This document shows positions 1 through 13,005 of a stretch of 64,000 nt of DNA, piece by piece (position 1 is the first letter of the stretch; the number at the start of each line of letters is the position of its first letter). Under the pieces are notes generated by a model. That model searched no databases. It was not told where the DNA came from and saw nothing but the letters and a program-made list of their open reading frames with translations. The DNA is taken from NCBI GenBank assembly GCA_036785325.1, contig JAXIVH010000151.1, positions 60,001 to 124,000 of the forward strand, written 5' to 3'. The DNA comes from Urophycis tenuis. Lineage: Eukaryota > Chordata > Actinopteri > Gadiformes > Phycidae. A program made the translations under genes and the position numbers.

Positions 1-257
1 GAAGAACCTGGAGAGGGGACAGGTTCTCCAGTGAGGCCCCATGGTGTCAATAATGACAACATAATGAGAGGCTCATACAGTCAGCAGGGCCTTGGGGAAT
101 CCCACCTGTCACTAAAGAACAATAACATCATGTACAACAAAACAGGCAGTGGATAGGCTGTTCTCGTCTTTATTTCCATCCATGATCAGGTAAACACAGG
201 CGAAACCATTCCGAAAGTACATAGACACAGAAACACATGACTTATCCAACCTAACTG
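1..257. other. vps52 intron sequence, no recognised feature
   Basis: This stretch lies downstream of the last visible vps52 exon on the minus strand. The next vps52 exon would be expected to encode the segment after the conserved LLKYR, but nothing here translates to it, so it must lie outside the window. No RNA gene or transposon is recognised. Confidence 0.5.
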
Positions 258-450
258 TCCTACCTGTATTTCAGTAGGGTGCTGGGGGTCCTACCTGTAT
301 TTCAGTAGGGTGCTGGGGGTCCTACCTGTATTTCAGTAGGGTGCTGGGGGTCCTACCTGTATTTCAGTAGGGTGCTGAGGGTCCTACCTGTATTTCAGTA
401 GGGTGCTGGGGGTCCTACCTGTATTTCAGTAGGGTGCTGGGGGTCCTACC
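258..450 (-). repeat. 31-bp tandem repeat of the vps52 exon 8 splice donor
   Basis: A 31-bp unit is repeated with donors at 31-bp steps (about 258, 289, 320, 351, 382, 413 and 444). On the vps52 strand each unit reads CACCCTACTGAAATACAG followed by GTAGGA, which is the end of exon 8 plus its 5' splice site. The copy nearest the exon body, ending at 450, is the one in frame with the exon. The other six are intronic duplicates with an intact donor consensus. Confidence 0.85.
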
Positions 451-3400
451 TGTATTTCAGTAGGGTGTTCTGAGGGATTTGGTAGTTGGTCATGGGCTTC
501 CTAAAGGAGTAGATCTTCTGGAGGATGAACTCTCGGATTTTAGACACAGCCTGCAGAGACAACACAAAATAACACGATACAACACAACACACCATAACCT
601 GTGTGTGTGTACCTTGACCTTCAGGTGGTCCACTGTGTGTGTGTGTGTGTGTGTATCTTGACCTTCAGGTGGTCCACTGTGTGTGTGTGTGTACCTTGAC
701 CTTCAGGTGGTCCACTGTGTGTGTGTGTGTGTGTGTATCTTGACCTTTAGGTGGTCCACTGTGTGTGTGTGTGTGTGTACCTTGACCTTCAGGTGGTCCA
801 CTGTGTGTGTGTGTGTGTGTACCTTGACCTTCAGGCGGTCCACTGTGTGTGTGTGTGTGTGTGTGTACCTTGACCTTCAGGTGGTCCACTGTGTGTGTGT
901 GTACCTTGACCTTCAGGCGGTCCACTGTGTGTGTGTGTGTGTGTGTACCTTGACCTTCAGGCGGTCCACTGTGTGTGTGTGTGTGTACCTTGACCTTCAG
1001 GTGGTCCACTATGTGTGTGTACCTTGACCTTCAGGCGGTCCACTGTGTGTGTGTGTGTGTACCTTGACCTTCAGGCGGTCCACTGTGTGTGTGTGTGTGT
1101 ACCTTGACCTTCAGGTGGTCCACTATGTGTGTGTACCTTGACCTTCAGGCGGTCCACTGTGTGTGTGTGTGTGTGTGTACCTTGACCTTCAGGTGGTCCA
1201 CTGTGTGTGTGTACCTTGACCTTCAGGCGGTCCACTGTGTGTGTGTGTGTGTGTACCTTGACCTTCAGGTGGTCCACTGTGTGTGTGTGTGTGTGTACCT
1301 TGACCTTCAGGTGGTCCACTGTGTGTGTGTGTGTACCTTGACCTTCAGGCGGTCCACTGTGTGTGTGTGTATCTTGACCTTTAGGTGGTCCACTATGTGT
1401 GTGTACCTTGACCTTCAGGCGGTCCACTATGTGTGTGTGTGTACCTTGACCTTCAGGCGGTCCACTGTGTGTGTGTGTACCTTGACCTTCAGGTGGTCCA
1501 CTGTGTGTGTGTGTGTGTACCTTGACCTTCAGGTGGTCCACTGTGTGTGTGTACCTTGACCTTCAGGTGGTCCACTATGTGTGTGTACCTTGACCTTCAG
1601 GCGGTCCACTATGTGTGTGTGTGTACCTTGACCTTCAGGTGGTCCACTGTGTGTGTGTACCTTGACCTTCAGGCGGTCCACTATGTGTGTGTATGTACCT
1701 TGACCTTCAGGAGGTCCACTATGTGTGTGTACCTTGACCTTCAGGTGGTCCACTGTGTGTGTGTGTGTGTACCTTGACCTTCAGGCGGTCCACTATGTGT
1801 GTGTACCTTGACCTTCAGGCGGTCCACTATGTCTTGGATATCGTTGCATGCTAGTGTCTCCCTGAAGCTGAGCTCCTTAGTGAAGTTGATCTTGTTGTTC
1901 AGCTCATGGAGCTGCTCCAGGAACTCCTGGTCTGTGACAGGACTGTCCAGGATCGTCCTGCACACACACACACACACACACACATACAAGTGGTGAATAA
2001 CTCTCTCTCTCTCTCTCTGTAAAGTGGGTGTATCTCACTTTACACAACACACTATCATTGCAAGGTTTTTGTGCACGTTTACAGTATATATGCATACAGT
2101 ATGTTTTTATACTTATATATTATATGTTAGGTCTTAACAGCACACCAGTTAGGCCAAACAAGAGGAAGTCTCTCTCTCCCTCTCTCCCTCCCTCCACCTA
2201 CGAGATCATGGCCGCGGGAACCACCAGCTCATCCACCAGCTGGCTCAGGTGGCTGCGGACCGCCTGCCGGTTCTTCAGGCGGACGTTCATGCTGACCGAC
2301 TGCTGCTGCAGGGTCTGGATCTCACTGCTGATGGAGGACAGGTCGCCCTGGAAACCACTCAGCATCTCCTCCATCCGCTAGAGGACCCCACGGGGGGAGG
2401 CAGACAAGAGGGGGACAGGTGGGAGAGAAGGGAGTTATTCTCAAGGGGTGCATTAGGCATCGTGTACTTCTAGTGATGTCATTAAGAGTTATCGAGGAGT
2501 GCACAGCCAACATAGCAGCTGGCCAGCTGGCAGCGCTACGATGTGCTCCGGCCGTGACACTGGCCTGGTGCTCGGGGCACAGCAAGCACTTCTCCACCCT
2601 GAGGAGTCCCAAGGAGGGGGTGGGGGTGGGCAGGGGAGTCACCTCCAGGATGGAGTCGCAAGCTGTGATCTGGTTGTGTAGCAGAGCAATGTTCTGGCTC
2701 TCTTTGATGTCTGAGGTCGGGGTCAGGAGGGAATTCAGCAGCTCCCGTCACAACTATACACAACATCAATACATATGAAGAAACACATAGAATACAGCTA
2801 CATGAGACAGAGGGAAAGGAGTGACTGAGGAAGAGTGAGACAGATGTCTGTGGTGTGTTTGTGTCTTACTGATCCACTACAGACAGGTAGTCAGCATTGA
2901 GCATGGGGCCACTTGCTAGTTTAGATGGTTACAAGGACACCAGACACCTTTAAGACAGAACAAGTCTGTAAGTGTTCCAAGAAATGTGTAATAATGTGTG
3001 AAATGTGAGTAGAATCACCACAGGTGTTTGGTATTCATTGTGGAGCACGAGGGGGAGAGGAGGGGAGAGTGTGAGGGGGTGAGGACTAAGAGACAGGATG
3101 GGAGGATACAGTCTTTGATGGACGCCTGTTCGATCCTCTGCAGCTCCATCTCCACCTGCTTGGAGTAGTGTCTCAGATCCACACCCTGCAGGAACACATG
3201 CACACACAGCTACTGCTACATAGCCCACATGGTCTTCATATTGTAATATTATCAGGCTTCTGCAGCCGCCCCTGGGGAGTGCACTCACCGTTCTCAGAGC
3301 CTCCTTCACCAGGTCGTCCTCCAGGTTGGCCTGGATGTGAACTGGAAGAGACAAGATCATGGAAACATGGATATACACCTGGATACATAGCCCCGCCCCC

Positions 3401-5133
3401 TCATGGCCATATAAGACCTGGATACATAGCCCCACCCCCTCATGGCCATATAAGACCTGGATACATAGCCCCACCCCCTCATGGCCATATAAGACCTGTA
3501 TACATAGCCCCGCCCCCTCATGGCCATATAAGACCTGGATACATAGCCCCCGCCCCCTAATGGCCATATAAGACCTGGATACATAGCCCCGCCCCCTCAT
3601 GGCCATATAAGACCTGTATACATAGCCCCGCCCCCCATGGCCATATAAGACCTGTATACATAGCCCCGCCCCCCCATGGCCATATAAGACCTGTATACAT
3701 AGCCCCGCCCCCCCATGGCCATATAAGACCTGTATACATAGCCCCGCCCCCCCATGGCCATATAAGACCTGTATACATAGCCCTGCCCCCCCATGGCCAT
3801 ATAAGACCTGGATACATAGCCCCCCCATGGCCATATAAGACCTGTATACATAGCCCCGCCCCCCCATGGCCATATAAGACCTGGATACATAGCGCCCCCC
3901 CCCCCATGGCCATATAAGACCTGGATACATAGCCCCATCCCCGCATGGACACATCATAAGACAGATGGATCCTGTTGGCCCCCTAAGACTCAAACTCTAC
4001 GAGAGTAGAGTTTGAGTCTGAAGGCCAACAGGATCATCTCAGGTAGAGTGAGGAGCTTTAGATCAGAGGCTGCCTGTTAAAATGATTTTACCTATTGTTA
4101 TTTAAAAAAATCAATGATCAAGTTGCTATATCTTATCTCAGGAGACTCACCGTCCACCTCATCCAGAATGAACTCATCAGTTGTGAGGTCCAGTTCTCCC
4201 AGGTGGAGGTTAGCAATGTCACCATCTATTTTCTACACACACAACCACTCTTAAAATTGTTTAAAAAGATCACATAACAATTACAACACACAGACACATG
4301 CTTGCCTTGCAAAGTAAACACCGACAGATTCCAACAGATGCAATGTGTGATATGATGAATGCATGTAACATGTAGAAATAAAAATAACGTAGGAAAACAC
4401 AAAGTCAGATAATTGATCCAGTAGGGCTGGGTAATCAAATAGGTAGCTAGTTAAATGTCTATCTAGTTGGTTGGGTAAGCTAGTAGGTATGTAGCTGGTT
4501 AGTTTGCTATGTAGTTATGTGAGTAGGTAGTTAGGTTGCCATCTAGTAAGGCAAGTAGCGAGCTAGGTAGCTATCTAGCCATCTGGTCGGGTAGGCATCT
4601 AGTCAGATGGGCAGATGCTATGAAGCCAGTGGTTTGAAGGAGCTATACCTTAAAGTTTGAAGGTTTAACCTTAATCCAGAAATTCGTTGAGCTTTGTTCT
4701 CCACATGTGTGCTTTTCCTTTGATTCATCTCCATCCCTCCTATATGTTTGTACTGTACATGTTTCGTGTCCAAGTGATTCTAGTCTTGTTCTTTCCGGGT
4801 GAATAAACACTTTGTTTGGCTGTAGCACGAAACTCTCCACAAATTAAAATGTGATTTGGTCTGAGTTAATCACACTAGCATTGACCCCCCCCCAGGTAAC
4901 CGAGAGATACAGACATCGCATGAACACACAGGTAACGAGACTGGGATGCAAACTGGACTGAGCCGCTGGTTCTCTACGAGGACGGAGAGTGGCTCAGTCC
5001 AGTCTTTACACACTTCAATAAACACATCTGTGAATGCTGGTACCTCGTCTTGTAAATACGCCATGGCATTCTCTGTCATGGTCACAGCGGTGTCGGCGTC
5101 GCAGCCAGCCCCGGCCACAACACAGTCCGCCAT
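450..5133 (-). CDS. vps52: Vps52, subunit of the GARP/EARP tethering complexes (5' part, partial)
   Basis: Vps52 is the core coiled-coil subunit of GARP and EARP, which tether endosome-derived vesicles at the trans-Golgi network and recycling endosomes. Coding exons on the minus strand are 5044-5133, 4151-4232, 3289-3341, 3110-3185, 2643-2710, 2202-2377, 1807-1957 and 450-550. All have GT/AG boundaries and matching phases and give about 265 residues, roughly the first third of the family length. Diagnostic segments are GELDLTTDEFILDEVD, HIQANLEDDLVKEALRT, GVDLRHYSKQVEMELQRIEQ, SQNIALLHNQITACD, SSISSEIQTLQQQS, QAVRSHLSQLVDELVVP, SFRETLACNDIQDIVDRL and REFILQKIYSFRKPMTNYQ. The start ATG at 5133 opens a 30-residue N-terminal exon that is poorly conserved in the family, so that start is less certain than the rest. 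The gene faces rps18 across about 350 bp. Two introns carry tandem copies of their own upstream splice donor. Confidence 0.92.
601..1806 (-). repeat. Minisatellite made of vps52 exon 7 donor ends plus (CA)n
   Basis: About 31 units of 33-45 bp fill the intron after vps52 exon 7. On the vps52 strand each unit reads GTGGACC(A/G)CCTGAAGGTCAAG followed by GTACACACAC, with CA tracts of variable length. The first part is the last seven codons of exon 7 (VDRLKVK) and the second part is the donor and early intron. The true exon end is at 1807. Occasional units have T-for-C changes or an ATAGTGG start that matches the real exon exactly. Confidence 0.9.
1962..2022. repeat. (CA)n and (CT)n microsatellites in a vps52 intron
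   Basis: A CA run at about 1962-1984 and a CT run at about 2001-2018 lie just upstream of the exon 7 acceptor on the vps52 strand, where they add a pyrimidine-rich or purine-rich tract. Confidence 0.7.
3369..3955. repeat. 38-40-bp GC-box/TATAAG minisatellite in a vps52 intron
   Basis: About 15 units of the pattern CATAGCCCCGCCCC followed by a CATGGCCATATAAGACC(T)GGATA segment. Each unit contains a GC-box-like CCCCGCCCC and a TATAAG element preceded by CCA. Units vary by loss of the T in CCCCCTCATGG and by GGATA versus GTATA. The array fills most of the 809-bp intron between exons 2 and 3. Confidence 0.85.
3970..4035. other. 66-nt imperfect inverted repeat (hairpin) in a vps52 intron
   Basis: The left arm GATCCTGTTGGCC, then AGACTCAAACTCTAC, is followed by a short GAGA loop and then the complementary arm. 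The only break is an internal loop (CCCTA opposite GAA region). The size and shape resemble a pre-miRNA or a small palindromic transposon. No known mature miRNA is recognised. Confidence 0.6.
4441..4640. repeat. Cryptically simple TAG/GTAGG-rich sequence
   Basis: Degenerate repeats of short motifs such as GGTAGCTAG, TAGGTA and CATCTAGT lie in the first vps52 intron. There is no fixed period and no open frame of interest. Confidence 0.45.
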
Positions 5134-5481
5134 TGCGACGTACAGAATAGGACTACAAGGCGTAAAGAACAACTACAACTTGTAAACCGTTCCTCCTTAA
5201 CACCTCCGTTACTATTGTGTTGTTCTTCATGACATACATCTGGACGAAGCAGACACAGAGCAGTAAAATAAATAATTATTTTAAATAAATATAATTTGAA
5301 ACCATAAAGTGCAGGTACACATTAATTTCGTTAAATACAAAAACATATCGTCACGGTGTATTTTGTCCACACATCGGACTGTTTTAGGAAGACAAACTTC
5401 CTGTTTGAGCTCCCAAATCGCGAGGTAAAAACTCGCGAGAGCGGCCTGGCACGTCCTCTTCGCACGGAATCTACTTCCAAG
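5134..5481. promoter_or_regulatory. Bidirectional promoter between vps52 and rps18
   Basis: The two start codons are about 350 bp apart and divergent, as in other vertebrates, so both promoters must lie here. The rps18 side ends in a pyrimidine tract TCCTCTTCG at about 5454-5462, 20-27 bases before the ATG. This fits a 5' TOP motif, the translational control element of ribosomal protein mRNAs. No TATA box is obvious at the expected distance. Confidence 0.65.
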
Positions 5482-9570
<4,089 letters not shown>

Positions 9571-9591
9571 AATCCTCCCTCGTTTTGTGTC

Positions 9592-9597
9592 AATAAA
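9592..9597 (+). terminator. rps18 polyadenylation signal AATAAA
   Basis: An AATAAA hexamer lies 22 bases after the rps18 stop codon. This gives the very short 3' UTR typical of ribosomal protein mRNAs. Confidence 0.85.
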
Positions 9598-9599
9598 GA

Positions 9600-10915
9600 T
9601 GTCACAGTTCAAAAAGAACATGGCTACTTGGTGTCATTTCTACTGTATTGAAGGCCAAAATGAAATGTGTTCTGTAATCACATGCTCTCTGAAACTCATT
9701 TGTGTGTGGACACATTCTAACTAGAGTAGTAAAGGACACTAAAGTCTGGTTTGACACCACAAAAACATCTGGTGAGTGTTTAGGAACTTGAACTGTAGCT
9801 CTGGGCTTCAGTGTAAAGGAACCATCACGCTGGTTTCCACAGGCCTCCAGTTCACCTGTCAGATAATAAAAAGGTCATGCGTGTGAACTATGAAGTGAGG
9901 TCATCCAGTAACGTGTAACCTGTGCTGCTGCCCGCTGATGATGGCCTCTGAGCCCACACCTGAGGAAAGGCTCTGGTCACATGGAGGCAGGAGGTCATGG
10001 AGGCTTCAGCACGTGAGGAGAACATTGTAACGGACTCACAATGGAGGGCGACGCCATCCTGCAAACGGGTTTATTTGCGGCTCTGTGGGTCTGCTCCTTT
10101 GTGCTGCCGACAGGGAGTTCACCCTCAGAACAGGCAGACACACCACTGCAGGAATGGGCAACGCCTGTTTGCTCCTGTGATGAAGCACTGAAGCATTTTG
10201 TGATCAAGGCATCAGAATTGGAACAATGTAGGTTCACATGTGATGAAGGCGGTTCAGAATATGCTCCACTCGAGTGGTCAACTCTGTTCTGAGTCTCCAT
10301 GACACGGGTTCAGGCTTACGTCAGAAACACATTTGCTTCAAACTTACTTTAAATGTGCAGGGTTCCTGAGGTAATGGAAAAAATAAATATATAACAAGGT
10401 TTAAACAACAGTCCTGAGGTGTGGGGTTCAGTGAATAATCAGGTTGAGAAGGAGGTGTTGGGGCTTTCGAGACGTTGGGAGCAGGTGGTTGAGGTGTTGT
10501 AGAGTCTGATAGCTGATGGGATGAAAGAGCCCCCCAAGCGCTTTGAGGCACGTGGCTGAGTGAGCCTGTGGCTGAACGTGCTCCTGAGTTGCCTCAGGAT
10601 CCTCAGAAAATACAAGAGGCGTTGTCACCTAAGTGTCAGAATTCTCCCCTTTGCCTTCCAAAACGGGATGACCACACTGAATCTTCAACATTCACATCAG
10701 CTCGTGTCATTGGTTAAACCAGGGCCGGCTGACTCGGCAGCCTGCAGAGCTGTGATGGGATTCAGCTGTGAAGTTGTCGCTTCCTACCATGAACAAGTAG
10801 GATCTGAGGTGAACGATGCAGGTCTGAGCTCACATAAGATGTCTCTGATGTCTGAACCACCGAGCATGAATACACTTACCATCATGAGTCATGAAACCAG
10901 TGTCCCACTAGATTA
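9600..10915. other. Intergenic sequence between rps18 and ring1, no gene recognised
   Basis: Short open frames occur but none resembles a known protein and none has convincing exon structure. The part at about 10440-10640 has the look of an interspersed fish repeat (a phrase like GAGCCTGTGGCTGAACGTGCTCC), but I cannot assign it to a family. Confidence 0.4.
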
Positions 10916-11040
10916 ATACTATTTGTAAGACATTTATATTTTTATTATAAAACCTTTATTTAACCAGGGGAGTCCAATTGAGATTAAAAGATCTCTTTTT
11001 CGAGCCCAAATAACACACAAGCCAACATTCAGCAGCCCTG
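10915..11040. repeat. Common fish interspersed repeat fragment
   Basis: The segment with AAACCTTTATTTAACCAGG and then GTCCAATTGAGATTAAAAG is a phrase found widely in teleost genomes, close to transposon ends. The following minisatellite seems to grow out of its distal part (GAGACAGCCTGGAG). Confidence 0.5.
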
Positions 11041-11055
11041 AGGTCTGAAGAGACA

Positions 11056-11456
11056 GCCTGGAGAACAGCCTGGAGAACAGCCTGGAGAACAGCCAGGAGA
11101 ACAGCCTGGAGAACAGCCAGGAGAACAGCCTGGAGAGCCAGGAGAACAGCCAGGAGAACAGCCAGGAGAACAGCCTGGAGAACAGCCAGGAGAACAGCCA
11201 GGAGAACAGCCTGGAGAGCCAGGAGAACAGCCTGGAGAGCCAGGAGAACAGCCAGGAGAACAGCCTGGAGAGCCAGGAGAACAGCCAGGAGAGCCAGGAG
11301 AACAGCCTGGAGAACAGCCAGGAGAACAGCCTGGAGAACAGCCTGGAGAACAGCCAGGAGAGCCAGGAGAACAGCCTGGAGAACAGCCAGGAGAACAGCC
11401 TGGAGAACAGCCAGGAGAACAGCCAGGAGAGCCAGGAGAACAGCCAGGAGAACATG
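11056..11456. repeat. 12-bp/9-bp GGAGAACAGCC minisatellite
   Basis: About 35 units of (T/A)GGAGAACAGCC are interspersed with the shorter GGAGAGCCA unit. Both lengths are multiples of three, so several frames stay open. There is no start, signal or conserved domain. Confidence 0.88.
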
Positions 11457-11763
11457 TCAGGTTAGGCCAGTGTGACAGCCTCCAAGTCTGCATCTTCTCA
11501 GAATTTAAACAATGTGCCAAATCTGATGCTCTGGTCACTAAAAGCCCAATTCTTCTGGGGATTTCAGATTAACTTTATATTTCAGATTAAAATGAAATTC
11601 ATCCGGTATGTTCCTGAGCATTGGTTGGAACATTGAAACATTTTCTTGGCAGAATTAAACATTGATCATGAAAATCTTTCGGTATTTGCTTTCCCTAAAG
11701 ACATGGAAACACAGCAGCCAGTCATGAGCTAAAACTGACCCATACCTGTTACTACCTCAGGTG

Positions 11764-12610
11764 ATCTGTCTCTGTATTCACTAGCTAACCCCTACCTGCT
11801 CCTGAATGACCCGTTTCTGTACTGTCTAACCCCTACCTGCTCCTTAATGACCTGTCTCTGTACTGTCTAACCCCTATCTGCTCCTTAATGACCTGTCTCT
11901 GTACTGTCTAACCCCTACCTGCTCCTTAATGACCTGTCTCTGTACTGTCTAACCCCTACCTGCTCCTTAATGACCTGTCTCTGTACTGTCTAACCCCTAC
12001 CTGCTCCTTAATGACCTGTCTCTGTACTGTCTAACCCCTACCTGCTCCTTAATGACCTGTCTCTGTACTGTCTAACCCCTACCTGCTCCTTAATGACCTG
12101 TCTCTGTACTGTATAACCCCTACCTGCTCCTTAATGACCTGCCTCTGTACTGTCTAACCCCTACCTGCTCCTTAATGACCTGTCTCTGTACTGTCTAACC
12201 CCTACCTGCTCCTTAATGACCCGTCTCTGTACTGTCTAACCCCTACCTGCTCCTTAATGACCCGTCTCTGTACTGTCTAACCCCTACCTGCTCCTTAATG
12301 ACCTGTCTATACTGTCTAACCCCAACCTGCTCCTTAATGACCTGTCTCTGTGCTGTCTAACCCCTACCTGCTCCTTAATGACCTGTCTCTGTACTGTCTA
12401 ACCCCTACCTGCTCCTTAAAGACCTGTCTCTGTACTGTCTAACCCCTACCTGCTCCTTAATGACCTGTCTCTGTACTGTCTAACCCCTACCTGCTCCTTA
12501 ATGACCTGTCTCTGTACTGTCTAACCCCTACCTGCTCCTTAATGACCTCTCTGTACTGTCTAACCCCTACCTGCTCCTTAATGACCTGTCTCTGTACTGT
12601 CTAACCCCTA
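11764..12610. repeat. 39-40-bp minisatellite downstream of ring1, same family as ring1 intron 4
   Basis: About 21 units of TGACCTGTCTCTGTACTG, then TCTAACCCCTACCTGCTCCTTAA. The reverse complement of this unit makes up the array at 14396-14880, so the two arrays are inverted relative to each other. It ends about 50 bp beyond the ring1 polyadenylation signal. Confidence 0.92.
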
Positions 12611-12659
12611 AATCTCCATGTTGAAGGCAGCAGTAGATAGCAGCCAGGTTAAGATGTGT

Positions 12660-12665
12660 TTTATT
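12660..12665 (-). terminator. ring1 polyadenylation signal AATAAA
   Basis: On the minus strand an AATAAA lies about 310 bases after the ring1 stop codon at 12977-12979. It is the first good signal after the stop. Confidence 0.6.
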
Positions 12666-12825
12666 GTGCAGGCTCTGCCCGCAGTACAACTTGGGTTGGT
12701 AGCACAAATGAAACAGGAGTTGTGACCATCAGAACACTAAAGTAGGAAGGTCTGGGGCTGTCAGAGAGCATCAAACAGACAGGTGGTCAATTGTTGGTTT
12801 ATGGAAGTGTTGGGATCAGGTGTGT

Positions 12826-13005
12826 GGGGGCTGTGGGAGGGGTAGGGTCAGGTGTGGCAGGGGGACATGGTCAGGTATGTTGGTTGTGGGAGGGGTAGGG
12901 TCAGGTGTAGCAGGGGGACATGGTCAGGTGTGTTGGTTGTGGGAGGGGTAGGGTCAGGTGTGGCAGGGGGACATGGTCAGGTATGTTGGTTGTGGGAGGG
13001 GCTAG
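12826..13005 (-). repeat. 54-bp-type minisatellite overlapping the ring1 stop codon
   Basis: On the ring1 strand about three and a half units read CCCTCCCACAACCAACA(T/C)ACC, then TGACCATGTCCCCCTGC and CACACCTGACCCTA. The unit nearest the gene supplies the final codons (SPSHNQHT) and the TGA stop of ring1. The others lie in the 3' UTR. Confidence 0.8.

Noticed and set aside
10041..10292. An 83-codon frame starting MEGDAILQTGLFAALWVC with a hydrophobic stretch
   Set aside because: There are no splice sites, no partner exons and no recognisable family. The reverse strand is equally open.
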